Origin: Sphingomonas sp. HMP6
Lineage (GTDB): Bacteria; Pseudomonadota; Alphaproteobacteria; Sphingomonadales; Sphingomonadaceae
Direction: 5' to 3'
DNA: 64,000 nt
Assembly (NCBI RefSeq): GCF_013374095.1
Contig: NZ_AP022672.1
Coordinates: forward strand, 3,117,501-3,181,500
A program made the translations under genes and the position numbers. Below the pieces are notes generated by a model. The model was given only the letters and a program-made list of their open reading frames with translations. It had not been told where the DNA came from and searched no databases. Below are positions 1 through 9,661 of the stretch, piece after piece (positions within the stretch are counted from its first letter, which is position 1; each line of letters opens with the position of its first letter).

Positions 1-1
1 G

Positions 2-1558
2 ACGCTGCTGCACCGCTGGTCGGCGGTGGTCGGCGGGATGGGCGCGCTCGCGCTGACCGTGGTGGTGGCAGGCGCGCTCCCGATGACGTTCCAGCCCGAT
101 CAGGACAGCGACGCCTCGACCGCGTCGATCGAAATGGTCCCGGGCACGACGCTCGCGCAGACGCAAGCCGTGGTCAATCATGTCGCGGCGCTGTTGCAAC
201 GGCAGCCCGACGTCGAATCGACCTATCAGCGCGCGAGCGTCGGCAATGGCCGCGTCACCGCGATCTTCAAGGAGAGGAAGGCGCAGACCAGCAACGATTT
301 CGAACGCGCGCTCGCGCCGCAACTCGCGCAGATCGCCGATGCGCGCGTCTCGTTCCGGTCGAACAATGGCGGCAGCAGCGGGCGCGATCTGTCGATCACG
401 CTCGCCGGATCCGACCCCGAATTGCTCCGCCAGACCGCTATCACGCTCGCCGACCAAATGTCGCGTCTCTCAAGCGTCACCGCGCCACGCGTTGTCGGCG
501 ATTTGCAGCGCCCAGAGATCGTCATCAAACCGCATCTCGATTTGGCCGCGAGCATGGGGGTGACGACGGCGGCGTTGTCGAACGCGATCCGCGTCGCGAC
601 GCTGGGCGATATCGACCAGAACAGCGCGAAATTCTCGCTCAGCGACCGCCAAGTCCCGATCCGCGTTGCGCTCGACGAAAGTTCGCGGGCGCGGCTCGCG
701 ACGATCCGCAACTTGCCGATCCGAACCGCGAGCGGCGGTTCGGTTCCGCTCAGTCTCGTCGCCGATATCAGCTTCGGCGCAGGCGCGACCAAGATCGAGC
801 GCGTCGCGCAGCAGCGCAAGGTCACCGTCGGCGCTGACCGCGCGCCCGGTGTCGTCAGCAGCACGGCGATGGACCAGATCGACGGGTTGCCGATCATGAA
901 GAACCTGCCGCTCGGCGTTTCCAAGCTAACGCTCGGCCAGCAGAAGTTCGAGACCGAGATGATCACCAATTTCGTCGTCGCGGTCATATCGGGCGTGGTG
1001 CTGGTGTTCGCGGTGCTGGTGCTGCTCTATCGCCGCTTCCTGGCGCCGTTCGTCAATCTCGGTTCGTTGATGCTCGCGCCGCTTGGCGGGCTGATCGCCC
1101 TGCTGATTACCGGAAATCCGATCTCGATGCCGGTGTTGATCGGGATGCTGATGCTGCTCGGCATCGTCGCCAAGAACTCGATCCTGCTGATCGACTTCGC
1201 GCTCGACGAAATGTCCAAGGGGGTCGACCCGACCGTCGCGATCCTCGATGCGGGGCACAAGCGTGCGCAACCGATCGTCATGACGACGGTGGCGATGGTC
1301 GCCGGCATGGTGCCGACCGCGCTGTCGCTGAGCGGCGACGGGGCCTGGCGCGCGCCGATGGGCATCACCGTGATCGGCGGTCTGTTGCTGTCGACCGTGC
1401 TGACGCTGGTGATCGTGCCGGCCAGCTTCAGCCTGGCGCTGGGGATCGAGCGTTGGATCGGTCCGCGGATCGGCCGGCGCCTGCTGACCTATCGCCCGGG
1501 TGACGATGCGCTTCCGGCCCCGGTGATCGAGCATCCCGCGCTGGGGGCTTCGGCCTGA
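2..1558 (+). CDS. RND multidrug efflux permease, C-terminal part (5' end outside window)
   Basis: This is the C-terminal half of an AcrB/MexB-type resistance-nodulation-division inner-membrane pump, which uses the proton gradient to expel drugs or other compounds through a tripartite complex. The frame is open from base 2, so the gene begins before the window; about 518 residues are visible against about 1,050 for the family. A periplasmic porter domain (with the motif EMVPGTTL near its start) is followed from about residue 325 by the C-terminal block of membrane helices, including the conserved GIVAKNSILLIDFA stretch. It ends 14 bp before a convergent VTT-family gene. The membrane-fusion partner should lie upstream, outside the window. 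The family is clear; the substrate cannot be told. Confidence 0.93.
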   Translation, partial: TLLHRWSAVVGGMGALALTVVVAGALPMTFQPDQDSDASTASIEMVPGTTLAQTQAVVNHVAALLQRQPDVESTYQRASVGNGRVTAIFKERKAQTSNDFERALAPQLAQIADARVSFRSNNGGSSGRDLSITLAGSDPELLRQTAITLADQMSRLSSVTAPRVVGDLQRPEIVIKPHLDLAASMGVTTAALSNAIRVATLGDIDQNSAKFSLSDRQVPIRVALDESSRARLATIRNLPIRTASGGSVPLSLVADISFGAGATKIERVAQQRKVTVGADRAPGVVSSTAMDQIDGLPIMKNLPLGVSKLTLGQQKFETEMITNFVVAVISGVVLVFAVLVLLYRRFLAPFVNLGSLMLAPLGGLIALLITGNPISMPVLIGMLMLLGIVAKNSILLIDFALDEMSKGVDPTVAILDAGHKRAQPIVMTTVAMVAGMVPTALSLSGDGAWRAPMGITVIGGLLLSTVLTLVIVPASFSLALGIERWIGPRIGRRLLTYRPGDDALPAPVIEHPALGASA

Positions 1559-1571
1559 AGCGCGGGTTCGG

Positions 1572-2246
1572 CTAAGGCACCATATCGCCTCGGCCGGGCT
1601 TTGTGCGCAACAGGCGATGGGCGATCACCCACGCCAGCGCCGGGGGCAGAAGGGCTGCGGCGATCAGCAGCAGCTCGCTCGATTGCCGCCGCGCGACCGC
1701 ACCTAGCGTGGCATAGACTGTGGCGGTCACGGTGCTGGACAGCAGGATCGACACGATCGAGGCCAGCCACGGCGCGCGCACCGCGCCGAGTGCGATCACC
1801 GATGCCTCGCTCAGCACCGGTACCGGTCGTAGCAGGGCGACGATCCACGGCCCGTGGGCGGCCGCCAGCGCGACCAACCGATCATGGTCGTCCTCGCCGA
1901 TCAACCGACGCGCCAGCGGTGCCCCGGCGATCCGCATCACGACGAACATAGCGACCGCGCCGAAGCTCAGGCCAGCCGCAGACACGATCGACCCGAGCCA
2001 CGGGCCGAGCATCGACCCGGCTGCGGTTGCAACCACACTCGACGGGATTGGCAGGATGATGTCGGCGGCGAGCAAGACGAAGACAACGACCGCGAACCCG
2101 GCGGTATCGCGGTTGCTGATCGCCGCGATCGTATAGGAATCGAACCACGCGCCCAGCCACAGGAACGGCACGATCACGATCGCGAATAGCAGGGCGATCC
2201 CGAGGGTCGTTCGCTTGCGCGACGGTCGGCCAGCGCTTGGTGTCAT
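1572..2246 (-). CDS. VTT/DedA-type (TVP38/TMEM64 family) membrane protein
   Basis: The 224-residue polytopic protein belongs to the VTT (SNARE-associated Golgi / DedA-like) superfamily, whose members act in lipid transport or membrane homeostasis. A basic N-terminal tail is followed by a hydrophobic helix, the re-entrant-loop signature with paired prolines (LPIPSSVVAT, about residues 66-75), a second re-entrant segment (LLRPVPVLSEA, about 139-149) and C-terminal helices. The length is typical. Start is the ATG at 2246. The gene converges with the RND gene and diverges from the M20 peptidase across about 105 bp. Which lipid it handles, if any, cannot be told from sequence. Confidence 0.85.
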   Translation of the reverse strand: MTPSAGRPSRKRTTLGIALLFAIVIVPFLWLGAWFDSYTIAAISNRDTAGFAVVVFVLLAADIILPIPSSVVATAAGSMLGPWLGSIVSAAGLSFGAVAMFVVMRIAGAPLARRLIGEDDHDRLVALAAAHGPWIVALLRPVPVLSEASVIALGAVRAPWLASIVSILLSSTVTATVYATLGAVARRQSSELLLIAAALLPPALAWVIAHRLLRTKPGRGDMVP

Positions 2247-2351
2247 CGGGGGCCAGCATGGCGACGATGCCGCGTGCGATCAAGCCGGGTTCGGCGTGGG
2301 TGACCAATTGCCGCGGGCGCGGCCAGCGGTTACGCAGGGCGACCGAGACGG

Positions 2352-3770
2352 ATGGAGACTGCGATGCGAGGCCTTTTGAGCGTTATGATGCTGAGCTGCG
2401 GACTTGCCGCACCGGTGCTGGCGCAGCCTGCCGCCGCCCCGAACGCCGCACCCAACGCAGCGGCCGATCAAGCGCTCGATCTCGCCACGAAGGCGATCGC
2501 GCTGCGTTCGGTCCGCGGGCCGGGCAATCAAACCCCGCAAGTCGCGGCACTCTATAAATCCGCGCTGGTCGCGGGCGGGTACGCCGACGCCGATGTCGAG
2601 ATCGTGCCGGTCGATGATACCGCCTACCTCATCGGCACGTGGCGCGGCAGCGATCCCAAGCTGAAGCCGCTGGTCATCTCCGGCCATATGGACGTGGTCG
2701 AGGCGAAGCCCGCCGATTGGCAGCGCGACCCGTTCACCCCGGTCGTCGAAAACGGCTATCTGTTCGGGCGCGGCGCGAGCGACATGAAGCTCGACGGCAC
2801 CACTGCGATTGCCGCGCTCGTCGACCTGCGTCGTTCAGGCTACAAGCCGAAGCGGACGATCGTCATCGAATTCTCGGGTGACGAGGAAACGGTGATGAAG
2901 ACCTCCGCGCTGATCGCCGAGCGGTTGAAGGATGCCGAACTCGTGATCAACATCGATGGCGGCGGCGGTGTGCTCGACGAGGAAACGGGCAAGCCGAAAT
3001 ATTGGACGTGGCAGGGGGCGGAGAAGACCTATGCCGATTTCAAGCTGACCGTCACCAATCCCGGCGGCCATTCCTCGGCTCCGCGTCCGGTCAATGCGAT
3101 CGTGCAATTGTCCAAGGCGCTGGAAAAGATCGGCAGCTATCGCTTCAAGCCCGAGCTCAGCCCGCTGACGCGCGAGGCGCTGGCGAAGGCTGCACCTTAC
3201 GAGGAGCCTGCGATTGGTGCGGCGATGAAGGCGTTCGTCGCCAATCCGGCGGATGAGGCCGCAATTGCCACGCTCGTCGCCAATCCCGGTACGGTCGGGC
3301 GGATCGGCACGACGTGCGTGCCCACGCTGGTGAGCGGCGGACATGCCGAGAACGCACTGCCGCAGCGCGCCACCGCCAACATCAATTGCCGCATCTTCCC
3401 CGGGCACAAACCCGCCGACATCATGGCCGAGCTGGCGCAGGCGGCGGGCGATTCCGGCGTGACTTTCAGTGACGTTACAGAAGGATCGGTCGCCAATGAC
3501 GCATCGCCGCTGCGGCCGGATTTCCTGGCAGCCGTGAACCGCGCGATGGGGACGGTCTATCCCGGCGTTCCGGTATTCCCGGCGCAATCCTCGGGCGCGA
3601 GCGACAGCATGTGGTTCCGCTATCACCACGTGCCAAGCTATGGCGCGAGCCCGACCTTCAGCAAGGAATCGCAGGATTTCAGCCACGGCCTGAACGAGCG
3701 CACGCCGATCAGCAACATCGCGCCGGGCATTCTGTATTACCGGTCGTTGTTCACCGATCTGTCGAAGTAA
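2352..3770 (+). CDS. Exported M20 family metallopeptidase
   Basis: A zinc-dependent exopeptidase or deacylase of the M20 (ArgE/DapE/carboxypeptidase) family, predicted to be exported. The N-terminal signal peptide runs to about residue 25, followed by an Ala/Pro-rich linker. The di-zinc site is visible: H112 and D114 in GHMDVV, D144 in GASDMK, the E178-E179 pair in FSGDEET, and a C-terminal histidine in FSHGLNER. The dimerisation domain lies between. A second ATG at 2364 is an alternative start and gives a neater signal peptide. The Rieske oxygenase follows after 6 bp, probably co-transcribed. Substrate could be a dipeptide or an N-acyl amino acid; the latter would fit the N-acetyl-amino-acid genes further downstream, but that is inference. 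Confidence 0.92.
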   Translation: METAMRGLLSVMMLSCGLAAPVLAQPAAAPNAAPNAAADQALDLATKAIALRSVRGPGNQTPQVAALYKSALVAGGYADADVEIVPVDDTAYLIGTWRGSDPKLKPLVISGHMDVVEAKPADWQRDPFTPVVENGYLFGRGASDMKLDGTTAIAALVDLRRSGYKPKRTIVIEFSGDEETVMKTSALIAERLKDAELVINIDGGGGVLDEETGKPKYWTWQGAEKTYADFKLTVTNPGGHSSAPRPVNAIVQLSKALEKIGSYRFKPELSPLTREALAKAAPYEEPAIGAAMKAFVANPADEAAIATLVANPGTVGRIGTTCVPTLVSGGHAENALPQRATANINCRIFPGHKPADIMAELAQAAGDSGVTFSDVTEGSVANDASPLRPDFLAAVNRAMGTVYPGVPVFPAQSSGASDSMWFRYHHVPSYGASPTFSKESQDFSHGLNERTPISNIAPGILYYRSLFTDLSK

Positions 3771-3776
3771 GCGCGC

Positions 3777-4916
3777 GTGGCGCACGACACCGACGCCGAT
3801 TGGAGCTTGCCCGGCTGGCTCTATACCGACCCCGAATATTTCGCAGTCGAGACCGAGCGCGTAATCCGCCCGTCGTGGCAGATCGTGTGCCACCAGAATG
3901 ATGTCGCCAATCCCGGCGATTTCCACACGCTCGATTATATCGGTGAGAGCGTCATCGTCATGCGCGGCGATGACAGCGTGTTGCGCGCCTTCGCCAATGT
4001 CTGTCGCCACCGCGCGATGCGTCTGGTCGAGGGGCCGAGCGGCTGCGCGAAGAAGCTCGTCTGCCCGTATCACGCCTGGACCTATGAGACCGACGGGCGG
4101 TTGTCGGGCGTGCCGATGCGGCGCGATTATCCCGCGCTGAAGCTGGAGGAGAACGGGCTCGTCCCGGTCGAACTCGAGCTATGGCACGGTTTCGTGTTCG
4201 TGCGGCTGGAGGGCGATGGGCCTTCGGTCGCCGACATGATGGCACCATACGACGCCGAGATCGCGCCCTATCGTTTCGAGGAGATGCAGACGATCAGCCC
4301 GCTTCGCCAGCGGACCCGCGCAGTGAATTGGAAGAATGTCGGCGATAACTATTCCGACAACCTCCACATTCCGGTCGCGCATGACGGGCTGACGCGGCTG
4401 TTCGGCAAAAGTTATGCGATCGCGGCGGAACCGTGGGTCGACAAGATGTCGGGGCGGCTGGTCGATCGTCCGTCGGACAACCCGTGGGAGCGCTTCTACC
4501 AGACGCATCTGCCGCACGTGCCGCATCTGCCCGAGGCCAATCAGCGGCTGTGGCTGTATTTCAAGCTGTGGCCCAACATGGCGTTCGATCTTTATGCCGA
4601 CCAGATCGATTTCATGCAGTGGCTGCCGCTGACCCCCACGACGTGCGTGCTGCGCGAGATGGCCTTCGCGCTGCCGGACAAAAGGCGCGAGATGAAGCTG
4701 GTGCGCTACGCCAATTGGCGGATTAACCGCGTCGTCAATGCCGAGGACACCTGGCTGATTGAGCGTGTGCAGCAGGGCATGGCGTCGAAGAGCTATACCG
4801 CCGGGCCGATCGGCACCAGCGAGGTGTGCCTGCGCAGCTTCGCGCGGAAAATTCGGGAGCGCATTCCCGAAGCGCGGCGGCACCGTGCGCCGGCGGCGGG
4901 GTGGAGCAAGCGCTAG
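3777..4916 (+). CDS. Rieske [2Fe-2S] aromatic ring-hydroxylating oxygenase, alpha subunit
   Basis: Catalytic subunit of a ring-hydroxylating or demethylating oxygenase that inserts oxygen into an aromatic, heterocyclic or N-methyl compound. The Rieske cluster ligands are C76-x-H78 and C96-x2-H99. The mononuclear iron site is seen in the stretch DNYSDNLHIPVAH (two histidines), with a later aspartate in DFMQWLP. Length (379 aa) fits single-component alpha subunits. Start is a GTG 6 bp after the M20 stop. No ferredoxin or reductase gene is adjacent, so the electron donor must come from elsewhere. A run of hairpins follows the stop. Substrate unknown; the neighbouring FAD oxidoreductase and permease suggest catabolism of a nitrogenous compound. 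Confidence 0.9.
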   Translation: MAHDTDADWSLPGWLYTDPEYFAVETERVIRPSWQIVCHQNDVANPGDFHTLDYIGESVIVMRGDDSVLRAFANVCRHRAMRLVEGPSGCAKKLVCPYHAWTYETDGRLSGVPMRRDYPALKLEENGLVPVELELWHGFVFVRLEGDGPSVADMMAPYDAEIAPYRFEEMQTISPLRQRTRAVNWKNVGDNYSDNLHIPVAHDGLTRLFGKSYAIAAEPWVDKMSGRLVDRPSDNPWERFYQTHLPHVPHLPEANQRLWLYFKLWPNMAFDLYADQIDFMQWLPLTPTTCVLREMAFALPDKRREMKLVRYANWRINRVVNAEDTWLIERVQQGMASKSYTAGPIGTSEVCLRSFARKIRERIPEARRHRAPAAGWSKR

Positions 4917-5070
4917 CCCTCTCCCGCTTTCGCGGGAGAGGCAACGGAGAGTTGGTCCGCCTCCTTTAGGCGGGCCTAGTCGCAGTCGGTGAGGGTCTTC
5001 TTCTGTCGGGCGTGGTGGCAGAAGAAGACCCTCCCCCAACCCTCTACCGCGAAGGCGGGAGAGGGTTTTC
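4917..5070. repeat. Intergenic cluster of inverted repeats
   Basis: Four hairpins are packed between the Rieske gene and the next gene: arms 4918-4927/4932-4941 (10 bp, 4-nt loop), 4957-4962/4968-4973, a perfect 15-bp arm pair 4991-5005/5019-5033, and 5038-5045/5060-5067 followed by four T. The outer arms are related to each other (CCTCTCCCGC-type). The array resembles palindromic intergenic elements of sphingomonad genomes and may also act as a terminator for the Rieske gene. Confidence 0.75.
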
Positions 5071-5091
5071 GAGTAGAAGGCGGGAGCAAGC

Positions 5092-6687
5092 ATGACGAAA
5101 CGATACGACGCCCTCATTATCGGCGGCGGCCATAACGGCCTGGTCTGCGCTTTCTACTTGGCGCGCGCCGGACTGAAGGTGCGCGTCCTCGAACGGCGCC
5201 ACATCGTCGGCGGCGCGGCGGTGACCGAGGAATTTCACCCCGGTTTCCGCAATTCCACCGCGAGCTACACTGTCAGCCTGCTGCGCCCGAAAGTGATCGC
5301 TGACATGAAGCTCCACGATCGCGGCTATCGCGTCATCGAGCGCACGATCAGCAACTTCTTCCCCTTCCCCGATACCTATCTGACGCTCGGCGGCGGCACC
5401 GCCCGCACCCAGCAACAGTTCGCACGCTTCAGCCAGAAGGACGCCGACGCCTACCCCGCCTATGACGGGGCGCTGGAAAAGGTCGCCCAAGTGCTGCGCG
5501 ATCTCGCGCTGAAAACCCCGCCCAATGTCGGCGGCGGACTCCGCGCGCTGCTGGCAGGGGGCGCGCAGGGCTGGCCGATCGCCAAGATGGAGATCGAGGC
5601 GCAGCGCGATCTGCTCGACGTCTTCACCAAATCCGCGCGCGATTTCCTCGACGGCTGGTTCGAGGACGACCATGTCAAATCCGCCTTCGCCTTCGATGCG
5701 GTGGTCGGCAATTATGCCGGGGTGTCGACGCCGGGCAGCGCCTACGTCCTGCTCCATCACGTGTTCGGCGAGGTAAACGGCAAGCTTGGCGCGTGGGGCC
5801 ATTCGGTCGGCGGGATGGGGTCGATCACGCAGGCGATGGCGGATGCGTGCCTGGAGGCCGGTGTCGAGATCAGCCTCGAGGCGCCCGTTGCCAAGCTGCT
5901 GACCGAAGGCGGCAAGGTTGCGGGCGTGCGGTTGGAATCGGGTGAGGAAATCGCCGCCAAGATCGTCGCCGCCAATGTCGGACCGGCCTTGCTCTACCGC
6001 CAGATGGTCGATGCCGCCGACATGCCGACCGATTTCAAGCGGCGGATCGACGGGTTCAAGACCGGCAGCGGCACCTTCCGCATGAACGTGGCGCTGTCCG
6101 AACTGCCCGATTTCACGGTGTTTCCGGGCAAGGAAAAGGCCGAACATCACACTGCCGGCATCATCATCGCGCCCGGCATGGACTATATGGACCAGGCCTT
6201 CATCGATGCGCAGCAGTATGGCTGGTCGAAGAAACCGATCGTCGAGATGAAGCTGCCCACTACGGTCGATGATAGCCTAGCCCCGCCGGGGATGCACATC
6301 GCCAGCCTGTTCTGCCAGCAATTCGACCCCAAGATCGACTGGGATACACACCGCGAGACAGTCGCCGATCTGATCATCGACACGGTCACCGAGCATGCGC
6401 CCAATTTCAAGGGTTCGGTGATCGCGACGCAAATCCATTCGCCACTCGATCTGGAGCGCAAGTTCGGGTTGATCGGCGGGGACATCTTCCACGGGACGAT
6501 GGGGCTCGACCAGCTTTGGGCGGCGCGGCCGATGCTGGGGCATGGCGATTATCGCGGGCCGATTGCCGGGCTGTATATGTGCGGATCGGGCACGCATCCC
6601 GGCGGCGGCGTGACCGGCGCGCCGGGGCACAATGCCGCGCATGAAATTCTGCGCGACCGCAGCGTGTTAGGTCGCTTGTTCGGGTAA
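5092..6687 (+). CDS. FAD-dependent oxidoreductase, PYROXD2 / phytoene-desaturase-like
   Basis: A 531-residue flavoprotein of the amine-oxidase/phytoene-desaturase superfamily, closest in layout to PYROXD2-type NAD(P)/FAD oxidoreductases. The N-terminal Rossmann motif GGGHNGLVCA (about residues 11-20) binds FAD, and ERRHIVGGAA follows at the end of the second strand. The C-terminal FAD motif is seen in the stretch around GSGTHPGGGVTGAPGHNAA (about 490-512). A GGAG-containing ribosome site precedes the ATG. It overlaps the convergent APC permease by 21 bp. It could be mistaken for a carotenoid desaturase; the absence of other crt genes and the C-terminal motif favour a PYROXD2-like role with unknown substrate. 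Confidence 0.85.
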   Translation: MTKRYDALIIGGGHNGLVCAFYLARAGLKVRVLERRHIVGGAAVTEEFHPGFRNSTASYTVSLLRPKVIADMKLHDRGYRVIERTISNFFPFPDTYLTLGGGTARTQQQFARFSQKDADAYPAYDGALEKVAQVLRDLALKTPPNVGGGLRALLAGGAQGWPIAKMEIEAQRDLLDVFTKSARDFLDGWFEDDHVKSAFAFDAVVGNYAGVSTPGSAYVLLHHVFGEVNGKLGAWGHSVGGMGSITQAMADACLEAGVEISLEAPVAKLLTEGGKVAGVRLESGEEIAAKIVAANVGPALLYRQMVDAADMPTDFKRRIDGFKTGSGTFRMNVALSELPDFTVFPGKEKAEHHTAGIIIAPGMDYMDQAFIDAQQYGWSKKPIVEMKLPTTVDDSLAPPGMHIASLFCQQFDPKIDWDTHRETVADLIIDTVTEHAPNFKGSVIATQIHSPLDLERKFGLIGGDIFHGTMGLDQLWAARPMLGHGDYRGPIAGLYMCGSGTHPGGGVTGAPGHNAAHEILRDRSVLGRLFG

Positions 6688-7959
6688 AGCGGTACGCGAG
6701 CGTAATAGATAGAGCGGTATCCCGGCGAGCATTAGCCCGAGGCTGAGCCCGCTCGCCGCCCCGCCTGCGCCCCAAAAGGCGAAGAGCGAGAAGGCGATGC
6801 CAAAGCTCGCGCTGACTGGCGCGATCCGCCGGACCAAGGCGGAGACGCAGGCGGCGAGATAGAACCACAACGACGAACAGGTCGTCAGCAAAGCGGCAAA
6901 AGCGAACACTCCGGCCAGCGATGCGCTTGCGTTCGACAGCACCAACAGGCTCGCGCAGATTGACGACAGGATCAGCACGCGCACCGGCACGTCGCGCGCC
7001 GAGACGTGCGCGAACCAGCGTGGCAGCAGCCCGGCGCGCGCCATGCCGAGCGGCACTTCGCCCTGGATCAGCACCCATCCGTTGAGCGCGCCGATCGCCG
7101 CGATGGCGGCGAAGGCAGCGACCAGCAACCCGCCGCCGACGCCGGCAAAGCGTTCGACGAACAGCTGAAACGGTGCGACCGATGCCGCGACCTCGGCGGC
7201 GGGCAAGAGCAACACGATGCCCGAACAGACGAGGATGTAGAACAGGCCGACCGCGACGATCCCGGTCATCGTGGCGCGGGGTACGGTGCGCGCCGGGTCG
7301 CGGATTCGTTCCGCCGCGACGCTCGCCGCCTCGAACCCGACCAGCGGGAACAGCGTGAGCGCGACCGCGCCGCCCAATCCCGCCAGCACCATGCCACTTG
7401 CCGGCAGCGGCGGCAGCGCGACCGTGCCCCCGACACCCACTGCAGCGGCAATCGCAACCACTGCGATCAGCGGTGCGATCTTCAGGATGGTGGTGATGAC
7501 CTGCACGCGTCCGGCAAGCTTTGCCCCGCCCAGATTGAGCAGCGTCAGCAGCCAGATCAGCGCCACCGCGACCAGCGCACCGGTCAACGGCGTGGCGTTC
7601 AGCGCGGGCACGAACGCCGCGAGATAGCTGGTCGCGGCAAGCGCGATGGCGGCATTGGCGGCCCAGACCGAGACCCAATACGCCACGCCGACCATCACCC
7701 CCGGCAACGGGCCGAGTACGGCCCCGGTGATCGCAATCGCGCCGCTCGCTTCGGGCATGTGCTGCGCCAGCCGCGCCAGCGTCCATCCGATCGCAAGCAC
7801 GCCTGCGATGCTGACGATCCAGCCGACCACCCCGGTCCAGCCATATGGCGCGAGCGCGATCGGCATCAGGAAAATGCCCGATCCGATCATCCCGCCCATC
7901 ACCAGCGCGGTGGCGGTCCAATATCCGAATGGGCGTGGCGCGGCGGTATCGATCGGCAT
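6667..7959 (-). CDS. APC superfamily amino acid permease
   Basis: A 430-residue inner-membrane transporter with about 12 hydrophobic segments. The first helix carries the substrate-binding glycine motif GGMIGSGIF (about residues 21-29) typical of APC amino acid/polyamine transporters. The ATG at 7959 is chosen because a GGGGGG-type ribosome site lies just upstream and the family motif is then at the usual distance; the frame stays open 21 codons further upstream with no support. It is convergent with the PYROXD2-like gene and divergent from the TPR-sulfotransferase gene with about 97 bp between the chosen starts. Likely imports an amino acid or amine; specificity unknown. Confidence 0.88.
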   Translation of the reverse strand: MPIDTAAPRPFGYWTATALVMGGMIGSGIFLMPIALAPYGWTGVVGWIVSIAGVLAIGWTLARLAQHMPEASGAIAITGAVLGPLPGVMVGVAYWVSVWAANAAIALAATSYLAAFVPALNATPLTGALVAVALIWLLTLLNLGGAKLAGRVQVITTILKIAPLIAVVAIAAAVGVGGTVALPPLPASGMVLAGLGGAVALTLFPLVGFEAASVAAERIRDPARTVPRATMTGIVAVGLFYILVCSGIVLLLPAAEVAASVAPFQLFVERFAGVGGGLLVAAFAAIAAIGALNGWVLIQGEVPLGMARAGLLPRWFAHVSARDVPVRVLILSSICASLLVLSNASASLAGVFAFAALLTTCSSLWFYLAACVSALVRRIAPVSASFGIAFSLFAFWGAGGAASGLSLGLMLAGIPLYLLRSRTALPEQAT

Positions 7960-8056
7960 AGTCCCCCCTGGAGCCAATTCAGCACGACGCGCAGGGCGAC
8001 GCCATAGTTCCTTTTCGCGCAAGCTGCGCTACGACCGCGTTATGGCGGAGGCGAGC

Positions 8057-9661
8057 ATGGGGACCGAAACGGGCTGGATGGCGACGAGCGGGCGTTATCC
8101 GCCGCGCTTGATCGACGCCGCCCTCGCACTCAATGACAACCGTCTTGGCGAGGCCGAGCCGCTGCTGAAGGCGCATCTTCGCGATGATCCGTTCGATGTT
8201 GCGGCGATCCGCATGTTGGCGGAGCTGGCCGGGCGGATCGGGCGGTACAAGGATGCCGAGACGCTGCTGCGCCGTGCGATCGACCTGTCGCCAGGCTTCA
8301 CCGCTGCGCGCGCCAATCTCGCGCTGGTGCTGTACCGGCTCAACCGCCCGACCGACGCGATCGAGGAACTCGCGACCGTCGTCGCCGAAGACCCCGACAA
8401 TCCCGGTCATGCCAATTTGCAGGCGGCGGCCTTTGGCCGGCTTGGGCAGTTCGACGATGCGATCGGCTTGTATCAGCGCGTGCTCGCTGACGTGCCCGAA
8501 CAGCCGCGCGTGTGGATGAGCTATGGCCATATGCTCAAGACGGTTGGGCGGCAGGCGGATGGCATCGCCGCGTATCGCCGCGCGATCGACCTGCTGCCGA
8601 GCCTCGGGGAGGCGTGGTGGAGCCTCGCCAATCTCAAGACGGTGCGGTTCGACGATAGCGATATCGCCGCGATGGAGGCAGCGCTGGTCGCGCCGGGGAT
8701 CACTGACGAGGATCGCTTTCACCTCGATTTCGCGCTGGGCAAGGCGTTCGAGGATCGCCGCGACGCCGCGCGCGCCTTCGCGCATTATGCCGATGGCAAT
8801 GCCCGCCGCCGCGCCGCGCTGCCCTACGATGCGGATGAGACGCAGGCTTTCGTCGATCGCAGCATCGCGCGGTTCGATGCGGATTTCTTTGCTGATCGCG
8901 CCGGGCAGGGGTGTCCGGCGTCAGATCCAATCTTTATTCTGGGTATGCCACGCGCCGGATCGACGCTGATCGAACAGATCCTGTCGAGCCATTCGCAGGT
9001 CGAGGGGACGACCGAATTGCCCGACATTCCGCTGCTGGCGCGCGCCGACGCGGCCTATCCGGTCGGGCTGGCCGATTGGTCGGCCGAGCGGCTGCACGCG
9101 GCGGGCGAGGCGTATCTCCAGCGCACGCGCATCCAGCGGCGCACCGACCGCGCCTTCTTCATCGACAAACTGCCCAACAATTGGGCGCACGTGCCGTTCA
9201 TCCTCTCGATCCTGCCGAATGCCCGGATCATCGATGCCCGGCGGCATCCGCTCGGCTGCTGCTTCTCGAACTTCAAACAGCATTTCGCGCGCGGGCAGGG
9301 GTTCAGCTACGCGCTCGACGACATGGGGCGCTATTACCGCGATTATGTGCGGCTGATGGCGCATGTGGATGCAGTGCTGCCGGGCCGCGTCCACCGCGTG
9401 CTGTACGAGGATATGGTCGGGGAGACCGAACGCACCGTCCGTGCGTTGCTGGCGGCGTGCGGGCTGGCGTTCGAGCCCGCCTGCCTTGCGTTCCATGAGA
9501 CCGAGCGCGCGGTGCGCACGGCGAGTTCCGAACAGGTCCGCCGCCCGATCTTCCGGGAGGGGACGGAGGCGTGGAAGCCGTTCGAGTCATGGCTCGATCC
9601 CCTTAAGGTCGCGCTTGGCGCAGTGCTCGACACATACCCGCTGGCGCCGTCATCGTTGTAA
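8057..9661 (+). CDS. TPR-repeat sulfotransferase family protein
   Basis: The N-terminal half (about residues 15-270) is built of tetratricopeptide repeats, as seen in AEPLLKAHLRDDP and the repeated pattern of small/large hydrophobic helices. The C-terminal half is a sulfotransferase fold with the 5'-phosphosulfate loop PRAGSTLIEQILSSH (about 300-314) and a later 3'-phosphate segment near RRHPLGCCFSN. Two starts are possible: ATG 8042, or ATG 8057, preceded by CGGAGG at 8046-8051; the latter is used. A TonB-dependent receptor gene follows 104 bp downstream, a pairing familiar in sphingomonads. Sulfate transfer to a peptide, glycan or lipid is possible, but the acceptor is unknown and the protein may be soluble in the cytoplasm. 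Confidence 0.88.
   Translation: MGTETGWMATSGRYPPRLIDAALALNDNRLGEAEPLLKAHLRDDPFDVAAIRMLAELAGRIGRYKDAETLLRRAIDLSPGFTAARANLALVLYRLNRPTDAIEELATVVAEDPDNPGHANLQAAAFGRLGQFDDAIGLYQRVLADVPEQPRVWMSYGHMLKTVGRQADGIAAYRRAIDLLPSLGEAWWSLANLKTVRFDDSDIAAMEAALVAPGITDEDRFHLDFALGKAFEDRRDAARAFAHYADGNARRRAALPYDADETQAFVDRSIARFDADFFADRAGQGCPASDPIFILGMPRAGSTLIEQILSSHSQVEGTTELPDIPLLARADAAYPVGLADWSAERLHAAGEAYLQRTRIQRRTDRAFFIDKLPNNWAHVPFILSILPNARIIDARRHPLGCCFSNFKQHFARGQGFSYALDDMGRYYRDYVRLMAHVDAVLPGRVHRVLYEDMVGETERTVRALLAACGLAFEPACLAFHETERAVRTASSEQVRRPIFREGTEAWKPFESWLDPLKVALGAVLDTYPLAPSSL

Noticed and set aside
2247..2307. Minus-strand frame upstream of the VTT gene giving a short protein-like stretch.
   Set aside because: It continues out of frame with the VTT gene and has no family resemblance.
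5092..6687. Carotenoid desaturase (crtI) that could feed the rhodopsin.
   Set aside because: The C-terminal motif and the lack of crt neighbours fit PYROXD2-like proteins better; it is also 45 kb away from the light genes.
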